Assembly: GCF_037975245.1 (NCBI RefSeq)
Contig: NC_092561.1
Span: forward strand, 2,454,501 to 2,518,500
DNA length: 64,000 nt
Reading direction: 5' to 3'
DNA from: Apostichopus japonicus
Taxonomy: Eukaryota > Echinodermata > Holothuroidea > Aspidochirotida > Stichopodidae
Within the stretch, counting starts at the first letter, position 1. Each line of letters opens with the position of its first letter. The position numbers and the translations under genes were made by a program. The notes beneath the pieces are model-generated. The model saw only the letters and a list, made by a program, of their open reading frames with translations, did not search any database and had not been told where the DNA came from. Of this stretch, positions 34,642 to 45,930 are shown in pieces.

Positions 34642-37600
34642 AGTTTGAAAATGTCAAGGTTGCATTTAATATTTAACGACTGGACCTTAAAGGTGGAGCT
34701 TTCAAACTAGGTTTGACAGGGGAAAACAGGTCACACTTAGCAATACATGACATTTATATTTTCTTGATGTAAAGTAATTGCTTTCAAACACACTTTACAT
34801 GATCAATCAATGGCTATTGTATACTGTACTAACAAATGTTGTGTAGCACAATTCCTTGAAACCTTTGAAGAAGGTTTGATATGAAAATAGCATTAAACTT
34901 TGTGTCTATTGTATATACTGCATTTTAAATGTAGTAGTGTTCACATGTTAGCACATTATTACTACTGTAGTCGACTAAGGGTTACAGTACCTAGAAGTTA
35001 AAACTGGATAAAAGTATGGGGCCAAATGGAGGGTTAGGGTGATATTTGAAGCGGGGGGGGGGGTGGAGTGGACGAATCTGTAAGGGGTGATGAATGGACG
35101 TGTGGACATTGCAGGGTTCTGACCTCCCTGAAGTTTAGGTAAGTTGAGAGAAAAAGTACTGTACAGTTAGTATGTACTGTACAGCTGTAGACTGTGCCAT
35201 GCCCTAATTAGCATATTCATGATATTCATGATGCATATTCATGATGCATACCTATACAGTTTGTGAACATATCACTTACAGTCTGCTGTTATAATATTCT
35301 TGCATAGCTCATGTTAACCTGCAGAGATTAACTGTGGTATATATTCATTAAAATGAAATCTATATAAATTATGATTTTTTATAATTTAATCATTTCTCCA
35401 CTGACAATGTTTGACTGTACCGTACTGTGCTGTACATACATACAGTACCTAAGTGTTATAAGTCTACAAGTACAAGAGATATATGTACAAAATTGCAGCA
35501 GGGCTACAGCTTAGGTAAACTGTATCTTGTTACGTAAATTACAAAATTATTGATTCTGTCACTTTGTGTGGCACAATAAGCAATGCTGGTTTATATACAC
35601 TGCTAACATACTGTATATTTACTTGTGTGAATTCAATAGGTCAGTTGCTGTTGTAGTTTACACTTTACACAGATTATATCATATATAGCTGGCTGTATGA
35701 CAATCCAGTATATATGAAATTAGTTTGCCTTTGAAAGTAAAAAATGTTACGCCTCATTAGCATGACAATAAATCGGTTTCTGATCGAAGAGCCGTTTCAT
35801 TTCACAAACATCACAGGCTGTCAACATTTTCTAATTAATAGACGAAGAATAAAAAATGGATTGCGGTTTTATCTTGACAAGGGCATCGATGTGAGTTGTT
35901 TATGCTGATCATCAGGAATTTAAAAAGATTGCTGCCAACACAGGTCGGTTAAATGATTTTCACGATTAAAAATGAAAGAAAGAAGACAGATAGGGGGTAC
36001 TACTTTTTCTGGCAGTTTTATGTATCATTCCAATATTTGGACGAAGAAACGCCAGATTTGTTTTAAACGGCCAATCAGGTAATAAAGTGGTCAACTTTTT
36101 AACCGAAGCTACAAACAGTCTAGCTGACATCATATTTACAATGCGGATAAAATGAGAAGTCTGTGCCTCTTAATTTGCTGCGCTCACAATATAAAGTTAT
36201 TGCTCGGGTGGCTATACTCTGTGAAATGTTAACATAATTGATCTTTTTTGCTTCAAAATTTATTTTGGGACTAAATGATCTACAGTACTCCTACCCTTAT
36301 TCCTTTTATATTTCTCAGTTAAATTTTTCTCAAAAAAGCCAAAGCCCCAAATCTTGTCTTTCTTTCTTTCAAAAAAAGTATTTTCACTTAATTCTTCGAT
36401 AAAAAAAAATGAATCAATGGCAATAGCCTACATAAATGCACACCCACATATGTGAGTATGACATAAAATTTGCAAAATGATGCGAAATTACTGTACCATT
36501 TCTCCCTTAATTTATTTCAATTTGATGTAGTCCTGAAAACGTTAATTGGATTTGAATAATAATTCTCTGTCGTCCTGCTTTACAATTTTTTTTTCACCAT
36601 CCTACGTGTCAAGTTGCCCCCATTAAATTATTCCATGCTTTAATTTCATATTTTTTCCCATCGTTGTGCTCATAATGCTTACCGTAGACTCGGTCTCCCT
36701 GTTCGGTTAAGACTCAGTTTACAGACAGACTATATAATTACAGCTTTCTTGAAAGCTTTTATAAAGCAAGCTTTTCAAATATTTGCAGAAGCTGTTAAGT
36801 AAAGAAAGACTGTCGGCATAAATTTCTTTATTGAAAATCTTGTGGGAAAAAATATTGAAATTGTGATAACGTTGCATGTTTACAGGTCGTCAGTAGAAGG
36901 GAGTGGGCAATTGAGAAGAAATTAAAAATACAAGTGAAGAAAAGAAAAAAAATTGTTATAAATATCTCAAAGTTTTATGTTGAGTTGGGTTGAAATTACT
37001 GTATGTATCATGCAAGCCATTTACCACATGGGCTGCGCTGTAACAAATTTGAAAAGGTTTATAGTAGAAAACTTTGGAAAACATCAAAACTTGTTTTAAA
37101 GCTTTAGCAAGGGTCAAGGGTCGGCAGAATAGATGGATTAAATTTACAAGATTTTTCCATTTTTCATGCATAGATACAGAATGGTTTGCCAAACTGATTA
37201 AAATCTAGGCTATGACTACTGTAAATGTTGGGTTTCTGAAGAACAAAACAGCTTTATCTGTCCATCTCTGAGTATTAACAGAGTTGTCAGGTACAGCCAT
37301 ACAGTCTATGGTACAGCCATTGGTACAACCTATGGTACAGCCATAGGGTGCTGCAGTTATTTATTTCGATGGGAAACCTGTCGATCAAACCTGGAGCCAT
37401 ATATGGCAACCAAGAAGCCTGTAAGCTCTATGTAAATGCCCAGGTATACTTTTTGATAAAAAAAAATTAAACTGAAAATTTGAAAAGTCACCGTACTCTT
37501 ACAAATAGATTTTCCTTTCACATTTGTATTTATATTTATCTGTTCAATTCTGGATCTCCATGGAAACTAAAATAAGTCACCTTGGTCTGTGAGAACTGTA

Positions 37601-39704
37601 ATTCAACTGTAATTCAATTCAAGTGCTGTCTTAAAACTTGTCTTTTCTCTCAACTCTACTAGTTTTTGCACATTCAGCACGGGTCAGTAAAGCGCATTGA
37701 ACAAGTTTTTGTTTGAGTCTGCGCTATACAAAAACTAATTCTGATGATTCAATTTATTAATAAAAAAAAATGAGCAGCATTTATTTAAGCTGATCAACTG
37801 CATAAAATGAAAATTACTCGGTTAAGCTGAATTTGGCTTGGAAACATATATATGGTGTTACCGATCGGACTATTAAGAAACGAGCAGGAAAAACAGATAC
37901 AGTATATTCCTTGTTGAGTTTACGAAATACAGTGCTCGACTGGCAGTAAACTTTCTCCTGAACTCTACTGAACTTGAGAATCATTCTTTCCTTCGGTAGC
38001 ACTTCGAATATATACACTAATTCAATACCGGCGTTGGCTGTCAACAGCCACAAAGGGCCTCTAGAAAGTCTCCTTTGTAAATCGTTGACGGTAATTTAAA
38101 ACCCTGTGATTTAATTTTGACTGCGTGTGTTAGATGAAACGGCCCTTATAATTCCCAAGGTTTGGAGCTATTTGTGTGGAAACCCTAGAATGTGATGGAT
38201 ATTACATAGATGCACATGTGTTCTGCTGCCATGGTGACGAGGACGAAGGAATTGGATCGGAGAGATTGGCATATCAAAAATGGATGACATCAGACTTTCA
38301 AAGAACGACCCGTATGTCCTGGACTCCGACCACTATAGTTATGGACATTTGATATCAACTCGAGTAAAACATTGCTGGACATACAACAAGAAAGATAGTT
38401 TTCATTGATACTTTATAACTGCAGATTCTCCTAGATGTGAGGTTATATTCTTGAAAATTAATCTTCTTTTCCTGCATTAGGCCTTGGTGATCTTTAAAGG
38501 GACTGTATGGTGACAACAAAAATTGCTAGATGTTCTGAAATGGCCATAAAAATTAAAAATTGTAAAACAAAGTGTAAAAATATAGTTATAACTTTAATAT
38601 TTGCAGATGATAATACCATTGATGAGCATGGCAGTATGAAGAAGAAGAGAAGAAGAAGAAAAAGGAAAAATTACTAAGCAACTTTACACAAAAATATGAC
38701 CACAAAACGGTTGCCCTTTTGGCATTCCATGGTTTCCTTACAATAAATTCACTCATTTCCATTACAGAGGTTCCATAACTTAGAATTTCTGATTAATCTT
38801 CGGAGGGGTCAAAACATCCGACCGTAAACTTTCTAGAAAATCAGCGCGAAATGAGTCTTTTCAATTTTACAACTCAATTGTGTCTACAGATATAATTGAT
38901 TGATTTTCTGACAGTTCTTGGCCATGTGCGTTGATTTATGTACTAAATTTGACAGACGAATTTACTTCTAGGGAAATGTATGTACGCACCTACAGTACAG
39001 TAACTATCAAGCATGAATTGAGCTATAGCTTCCATATTAATCGCTGTATTAAGGATAATTACTTTGTACATTCTACAGTAAATGTTGCAACAATCATGGT
39101 CTATCGTTAGACTATTGTCACAAGAGTAACTAATAACAACTTAATTAATTGAGACCAATTACTGTATATGGTAATGAGGCTTGGCTTGCAGTGTTCATAT
39201 GTAATTTAAAAGTCCTGTGCTATTAAGGTACAGATGACTGTTGACATGCAGTATATATATCGATGTGTGCTTTCATTAACAGACAGCTGTCTAATCAGAT
39301 TCGTCACTGTCACATTCTGTCACAAAGTGTCACTAATTTCAACACACGTACAGTACCACTAACTCATATGAATTTAACATTGAAGGAGATGTGACATGCA
39401 GAAAAACCAATGACTATTTAAAGTCTAGATTAAGCAGCCACGTAAGGTGATCTGTGGAGCCACAATCCCATAGCAACCATCATGATTAGTCAGATGTATC
39501 TAGATACTGTAACTCTCATGAACAGCATCCCCCCTCCCCCAACTCACCACACCTTCCAAAGCCAGGAGACACAACCCCTACCCTCACTATTGGTCTACGT
39601 GATAAAGATCATTCATGTCAATCATGAACAACTTCCCAAAACAGCTACTGTAAGGAAGATCATACTCCATTCAGCAGATATCACAGGTTCATTGTTCCTC
39701 CACA
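34642..39704. other. Intergenic AT-rich stretch
   Basis: No gene supported. A G run is at 35049-35060. A small tandem repeat around GGTACAGCCAT is at 37290-37345. GAAGAAGA purines lie at 38637-38670. The open frames here are short and have no recognisable motifs. Confidence 0.3.
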
Positions 39705-40520
39705 GACAAGGCTGAAGACTTGATCAAGTCTAAATATGACATCATCGAGCCACATGTGCTTCATTCCTTTTATGTTTTCTTTCTTTATTACAATGTTGTT
39801 ATATTTTTTCTGTAATTTTGATGAGTTTTTGCAAACGATGAATGTAAATTCATTCATACTTAGTAAAGATTCCTAAATCCTATTGGTCCATTCAGGTCAG
39901 CTGACCGTGGTTAATCCTGTGAGTAACGCACGGTAAAGTTACGGGGCATCACTTTAATAAATCTTTGGTTATATGTAACCAAAAATGTTTTGTTTTATGA
40001 TTTTTCCCCCACACAAATGGTAGTGTATGAATGAACGGGGTTAATCAACGGTCTAGCGTGCGTTACTCACATGATTAATGCACTCCGGGTGTTAATGCTA
40101 TCGCTGGATGCACTCATTATCCCCCGATCGTGCATTAATCCTGTGAGTAAAGCACGCTAGACCGTTGATTAACCCCTTAATGTTGAACCTTTACATGTAT
40201 GGATGAAGACGTGATCAAGTCTAAATATGACATCATCAAATCACATCTTCTTCTCTATCCTTTTATGTTTTCTTTCTTTATTACAATGTTGTTATTTTTT
40301 TTCTGTAATTTTGATGAGTTTTTGCAAATGATGAATGTAAAATGTTGAACCTTTTACATGTATGGATGAAGACGTGATCAAGTCTAAATATGACATCATC
40401 AAATCACACCTTCTTCATTCCTTTTATGTTTTATTTTACGCTGCTTGTGTTTTATATGTAATGAAGATGGGTGTTTATTTTCTGTAATGGAGATGGGTTT
40501 TGCAAATGGTGAATATATAT
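39705..40520. repeat. Three copies of a ~155-bp tandem repeat, split by a foldback insertion
   Basis: Copies at about 39708-39855, 40184-40340 and 40341-40515 share TGATCAAGTCTAAATATGAC, CTTTTATGTTTTCTTTCTTT and TTTTGATGAGTTTTTGCAAA. The second and third are adjacent. The first is separated from the second by a ~330-bp insertion that contains the foldback at 40037-40176. The third copy is diverged at its end. Confidence 0.8.
40037..40176. mobile_element. Foldback element with 47-bp arms
   Basis: The arms 40037-40083 and 40130-40176 are inverted copies with two mismatches and share TTAATCAACGGTCTAGCGTG. The spacer is 46 bp. Related words (TTAATCCTGTGAGTAACGCA) also occur at 39911-39930. It sits inside the insertion that splits the ~155-bp repeat, so it is probably part of a MITE. 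Confidence 0.75.
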
Positions 40521-40782
40521 ATATTGAATCTCCTAACCTGATGATGGCTTTGGTTTCAGTCAATACTGTCAATCAATTTTAGATTTTTACCTTTGAAAAT
40601 ATGACAATAAAAACAAAGAGAAAGAAGGGAGATTTGAGATCCTAGTGGCATTATGATGACATCATAGATTTACAAAGTGATAGCTGCCAGAGGTGAGTTT
40701 TAATCGATGATATCTCCCAAATGGTTTAGAACTTCTGAATTAGCTGTTAGGAGAGGTGCTCAAGTTTCAAAAAGATCTCAGT

Positions 40783-41036
40783 CAAATGAACCAACATTGA
40801 TGGTTGGGTTTGTTCGATTCAAATTATACCAGGACAGAGAAATATAGTCTATAAACTTTAAAGAAATATTTGCAAATGAACCAACAATGATTCAAATTAT
40901 ACCAGGACAGAGAAATATAGTCTATAAACTTTAAAGAAATGTTTGCAAATGAACCAACAATGATGGTTGGGTTTGTTCGATTCAAATTGTACCAGGACAG
41001 AGAAATATAGTCTATAAACTTTAAAAGAGATGTTTG
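40783..41036. repeat. Three-copy tandem repeat (90/72/90 bp)
   Basis: Units share ACCAGGACAGAGAAATATAG and TCTATAAACTTTAAA. The middle unit lacks an 18-bp piece (GGTTGGGTTTGTTCGATT-like). The open frames here on the minus strand simply translate the repeat. Confidence 0.85.
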
Positions 41037-41129
41037 CAATTAAAAACAATACATTTATGTTACATTCCATTAAATCTGTGGGTGACAAAATTTGTTTCTC
41101 TGGAATTAAAGTAAGATCATGCATAACTT

Positions 41130-41277
41130 GCTAACTAACATTTTTAACTCAAATTTGGAATCTTTTCAATTTAGAAAGTCATTTCAGACGGGAAAACCGT
41201 AGATTGCTCTTGGATGATTGCTAAGCCTCATTGCCTCAAATGCCACTGCTTTTATCCACTCGGCCACAGCACCGGTA
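41130..41277 (-). mobile_element. tRNA-derived SINE, internally deleted copy of the 63.57-kb family
   Basis: The minus strand from 41277 reads GTGCTGTGGCCGAGTGGATA (A box) and then CAATGAGGCTTAGCAATC. It then jumps directly to ATCCAAGAGCAATCTACGGT and GACTTTCTAAATTG. Compared with the copy at 63566, about 40 bp including the B box are missing. The copy could not be transcribed from its own pol III promoter. Confidence 0.75.
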
Positions 41278-41374
41278 ATCCCTTGGGCCTCGTTTACATT
41301 AGACCAAGAGCCCAGTGTTGAACCCTACGTTGGGTGTTAAATTTGTGGTGTAAAATATGGATCAAACCTTGAAC

Positions 41375-41660
41375 CTCCTGATGTACTGGGAGGGCTGTAA
41401 GGAGGATCAGGCCCGTTCTAGGTGTCAAATTTATAATGTAAATGCAGCTTTGGGTTGACCCACTCCGACCCACTTGATGTACTGAGAGGGACGTAGGGAG
41501 GATCAGACCCTGTTCTAGGTGTCAAATTTGTAATGTAATTGCAGCTTGGGGTTGACCCACTCGGACCCACTTGATGTACTCAGAGGGATGTAGGGGGGAT
41601 CAGACCCCGTTCTAGGTGTCAAATTTATAATGTAAATGGAGCTTGGGGTTGACCTGGGAT
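41375..41660. repeat. ~107-bp tandem repeat, about 2.7 copies
   Basis: Units share TTCTAGGTGTCAAATTTATA, GTTGACCCACTC and ACTTGATGTACT. Copies begin near 41379, 41471 and 41569. Non-coding. Confidence 0.75.
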
Positions 41661-43239
41661 CAGTGATGACCTTTAGTTTTTTGTTAGTCATATATCAAAA
41701 TATTTGAGCAAATATTATAAATGGCTTTGTCATCAAATATTACATAGCATATCTAAACTTGACTATGCATTGTTTTAATACTATTTCATACTCAAGCATT
41801 TAAGCCAAAAATACAGCAGTTTAAAGTTCATGTTAACAAAAAAAGAGAAAGTTGGAAATGTTTCTTGATTGCTGACTATTATACAGTGAATTACTGGAAA
41901 ATTAATTAATTCTTTTATAATCTAATGGATTTTTTTTAATCAGAGCTGTTGACTTATTTGCCAGTATAAACACTATAATGAGGATGTCATTTAACCCTGT
42001 TGCACCCTGACTGATCACTGATCCTTACTAAACTGGACCTTAGTTACGTAGAAAATCTTGGATAAAGTCAGGCATTGTCAAGGATGTACTCATCTGAAAA
42101 TCCGGCCTTTAGTAAGACTACCGTTCATTTTCCACCACTGCCCACTTCTTCACCTTTCAAGGTGATTAGTCTGGAAAGTTAGCCTGTGTTTTACGTTATC
42201 AATTCGCCAAGCCTAGCGAAGTAAACGAGTGTGGAAAAGTCACTTGCGCAGCTCAAATTTCCCGCGATCTACCGTGAGAGCCTATTAAATTATTTGAGGC
42301 AGGTAAACTGTTATGGCAGTGGTATTATAGGCGCAATTTCAAATGTTTTGACTATGATCGGCTGATGAAGATTTTGCCAATTTTAAGTTGTCTTGTCTCC
42401 AGTTGGGGGAGGGGGGGGGGGCGGGGAATTGAACATGTCCAGTCACCAGTCACTTTAACAAATCATTGGAAGGTAATTATACATGTGACCTTAGAACCTA
42501 GCACCATTCACGCTAACAGAATGCACATAATACTGTGCTTGCTTTATCAGTTGTTTGTTTAGTACCCAGCTATCAGTCATAACAGTTGAGTAGAGTGGGG
42601 GGGGGGGGGTTGGGTGACTAGTTTGGCAGTGTGTAGAGGGGGCTGTAGGTTGATAAGTTGCAGAGCCTTATATAGAGAGAGTTGCGACAACTGAAATTTG
42701 GGCGCCATTTTGGGGCCAAATGGGCAACATACAGTATGTGTGGGAATGGACGTTCAGGTGGATAGGGGAATTTTTCGATGGCATTGTAGAAGTGTGAGCG
42801 GGATTCTGGGTTTTATTTTTGGCCTGATAATGTTGTGGTGCTTTTGGGCGCCGAGGCTGTGTAAGTAGGGCGTCGAGTGTTGAACGGGAGGGGGGGGGGA
42901 GGGATTGGCTGCGCTCAAGTTCAAGGGGATGAGGTTGGCACATTTGGAAGTCCAAATTCAACAGTTGATATTCTGGTACGGTAAAATTGTATTATGACTG
43001 GTTATATATCATATTGTAACACATATTGCACAGTTGCGGAATAATGTACATTCTTCCATTGTTGCCATGGTAACCAAACAAAGCCTGTGATTGGTCAAAA
43101 TTGGGATTAACTGTAACTTGAGCTAGCAATGGCTGATGAAGTTGATATTTGGACATGTGACTGGAACTGACATGTTGCACAGAATCATGAAGCTAGGTCT
43201 TTGAAAATTGGTTGCTATGGTAACTAAATGGACCAATCA

Positions 43240-43395
43240 CATCAGGTTTGGGGCGATTACATCTGAATGTAATCGATTACGATTACTTGAGAATGTATGA
43301 TTACGATTACGATTACAGCCTAAAGTTGAAGTAATCGATTACGATTACATTGTAATGTAATCGTGATTACAATCATGATTACATTGTGGTTACTT
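43240..43395. repeat. GATTAC-type simple repeat
   Basis: Repeated GATTAC and its complement GTAATC alternate, with AATCGATTACGATTAC blocks. It lies inside the P-like element and can form many small hairpins. Confidence 0.8.
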
Positions 43396-44893
43396 GCACA
43401 ATCCTCTGCATATCTGTTTAATATAACTCTCTGCCGGGAAATAGGGCAATGAAATAGGGCAAGGGAAGGGCATTTACAGTATATACGGACAAAATTGTGG
43501 AAGTATATCTAGAATTCCTACCAGGCATTACACATTTATGCCTTAACACGTTTAAGATGTGTAACCCATAAGTCCAGTAAAAAATACAATTTAAACAGAC
43601 AAAGAGTAAACAGACAAATACTAAAGTAAAACAAATGAAGATTTTCATGCAACACTTTATTTCAAATGTATGAAATACGAATAATAAATTGCAGCTGACA
43701 GGACTTTACCACCATAATATGATCCAAACTGGGTGCTGTAAGGAATTTACACTAATCTGGAACTCACATCGCAAATATATGGTATATGTGAGTAGGATAT
43801 TTCAGCGTTATGAGAACTAAGCTGCTGCTGGAATTTGAAAAGATCTACTTCAGAATATTTTTGTATGAGAGTCAGGCTTTTATCTACGAATTTTATGTCT
43901 AATAACTTGAAAAAGCTGCATCTATATACTATAGGATCCAAAAAGTCAGAAATTCTTCAAAATACCAATTGAGCCTCTATTACTAGGCATGGGCTTCTAT
44001 TATTAATGGATAAGGTAATCGTGACCAGACAACACCCCCCGGACAACCCCTCCCCCAACAGAAGCATAAATATGTTGTCAGAAGTCGAAAATTAGAGAAG
44101 TTTTCTTTTGGGGGGGATTGCTGGGGGGGGGGGTGAGTTGCCCGCCAACCATGGTAAAATGCTAGGCCTAGGCTCAGTCAAATTGAATTTCCTGGGTTAT
44201 GTCCTCTTTTGCTTGGAACTGCCCGGTTGTAAGAATGTGAATTAGGATCTGTATACCGTACCTATGTATGACATGGACAAACATGATTCCTGAGCCTAAT
44301 TTGGCCTATGGTTTTCAGTTGACTCTGTTAGTTTTACCTGCTACCCTCTAACAGGACACAATGTTCTAGGAAATATTTTTACCTAGCCTACAGTGATATT
44401 TTAGTAACCTAATTTTTCAATATTATTTCATAAAAGATAGTGGAGTTCTGGACCAGTTCAATTCAAATCATCAAGTGCAAAGCAGAATGATTAATCATTT
44501 CAATGGTCTGCCAGATCGCCATCCAAATTTTCATAAATAGTAATCCGAACAAGCTCATGACTCAATGGAGCCAAGCAGTTTTTCATTAGTGGGCTAGGCT
44601 AGCCCTTGGTGATTTGTATTGCACACTGTGCTTCGTAGATCCCCGATTTGTCTTGCCACGCTGGAGCCTTCAATTTAAGGAATATACCCACTAAACTTTG
44701 CAGAGATATTTTTATGCACCTTATAACAGATCTCATCCCAACATCGCAACTTTCTTGATCAGAACTTGTTAAAAATAGACCATTTTCATGCCTGAAATTT
44801 ATGCTGTTTTCTGTGATGTTAACTATGCGTGTATGTACACTGCACAGTGCACCATACATAGCTGTAAGGACTGTGTGGTGTAACCCACAGTCC

Positions 44894-45565
44894 TGGTTAT
44901 CAGGGATGTAAGTGCAGCCAAAAAAAACCCGGAAAACTATTCGGAGAAACCGGGGAAATGTCGTCCTAACGCATCCTACTCCTAGCTCTGAATACTTACG
45001 CACTATCGTCATGTTAGGCTAGCTCAAAAGTATATTAGCGCTCTAACACATCATACCCCTAGTTCTGACTACTTACACACTATCGTTATGTTAGGCTAGC
45101 TCCAAGTAACGAATACGTCGCAGCGAAATCCGGAATAAAAAACAGTCTCACATTTGAAAGCGATCACGAATATCGACTCTCATATGCGTATCCCGTAGAT
45201 TTACCCGCTCACAAATATCACAAGCGTTATTTCCGAAACTTATGTCGAGCACCAGCAGTTACGAATCAACGTGAATTAGGCAAGGTTTTTCAACGACAGA
45301 AATGAGCTATGGCGATTTGAAGTTCGCACGTACGCAACGATGTTCACATGGCACACACAATGTTGTACAGTGCAATGCGATGTGTAACAGGAAATGGTAT
45401 TTTGGTTGATCGATGAGTGAAAATTGAAGTTAGCTTGCTGCAACGGGCCAGGCATTTTTGCCGCGTTGTGTATTTGATATTTGTACAATTTTGTGGAACT
45501 TTATTGGAATTAAAAAAAAAACGGATTTCCGTAAAAATACGGAAGACTTACATCCCTGTGGTTAT
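44894..45565. mobile_element. Nested DNA transposon (hAT-like), 658 bp
   Basis: The ends CAGGGATGTAAGT (44901-44913) and ACTTACATCCCTG (45546-45558) form a 13-bp perfect inverted repeat, flanked directly by TGGTTAT on both sides (44894-44900, 45559-45565). CAGGG-type ends and a 7-8 bp duplication suggest hAT. Inside, a ~75-bp segment is tandemly duplicated (about 44964-45035 and 45042-45112, sharing ATGTTAGGCTAGCTC). It interrupts the P-like element and is therefore younger. No transposase is seen. Confidence 0.75.
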
Positions 45566-45630
45566 GGACTAGGCTAGGCCTAGTGTTACGAATCTTAGTT
45601 CATTGTACTAGGCCTAGGTGAAGTACTCAC

Positions 45631-45783
45631 ATCACAAAGTTTGTGATTGGAGTTCGCCTTCCAGTGAAGCCTGTTTACTTTTGCCTCCCATGTTTTCCTC
45701 CTATCTAGGTTTGTTGGGAATCTGAAAAGTTTTGAACCGTTTTCGGGACGATTTGAACAGCCCCACGCTGAACAGCCAGGCAT
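45631..45783 (-). CDS. THAP zinc-finger exon of the P-like transposon
   Basis: The frame from ATG 45783 has 51 codons and ends at a GTGAGT donor after codon GAT (45631). It shows the THAP C2CH signature: MPGCSAWGCSNR, KLFRFPTN, the invariant-type W at 32 and HKLC at 47-50. The final His-Phe of the motif would come from the next exon, which I could not find. An upstream in-frame ATG is at 45801. THAP domains bind DNA. In P transposases this domain recognises the element's own ends, which fits its place just inside the right inverted repeat. Confidence 0.85.
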
Positions 45784-45930
45784 TTTGTGATGGCAGCGCA
45801 TATGCTGACTGCTCGAACGTACGTTGTTGCAGAATTAGTTGGCCCCAAAATGGTGCCATGAGGTCACGTGATCGAAAATTCCGGGACCCGAGTTGTCGCA
45901 ACTCTCTCTATATAAGGCTCTGATAAGTTG

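Larger units (their letters stand above)
42653..45930 (-). mobile_element. P-element-like DNA transposon with THAP exon (3,262 bp)
   Basis: The element spans 42661-45922. Its ends are a perfect 32-bp inverted repeat (42661-42692 and 45891-45922) starting CAGAGCCTTATATAGAGAG. The 8-bp direct repeat ATAAGTTG flanks it exactly on both sides (42653-42660, 45923-45930). Subterminal inverted copies of CCATTTTGGGGCCAA lie at 42705-42719 and 45839-45853. A THAP zinc-finger exon (45783-45631) faces inward from the right end. An 8-bp duplication, ~31-bp inverted repeats and an N-terminal THAP domain are the defining set for the P superfamily. I find no intact transposase beyond the THAP exon, so the copy is probably dead. 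It also holds a nested transposon (44901-45558) and a GATTAC array. Confidence 0.88.

Noticed and set aside
43747..43941. Minus-strand frame with acceptor and GTGAGT donor, considered as THAP exon 2
   Set aside because: The acceptor would need phase 1, but the THAP exon ends in phase 0, and the frame does not supply the expected His-Phe of the THAP motif.
44599..45012. 137-codon minus-strand frame as a second P-transposase exon
   Set aside because: It crosses the boundary of the nested transposon at 44901 and does not resemble P transposase. Part of it (44599-44893) could still be old element coding sequence, but I cannot support it.
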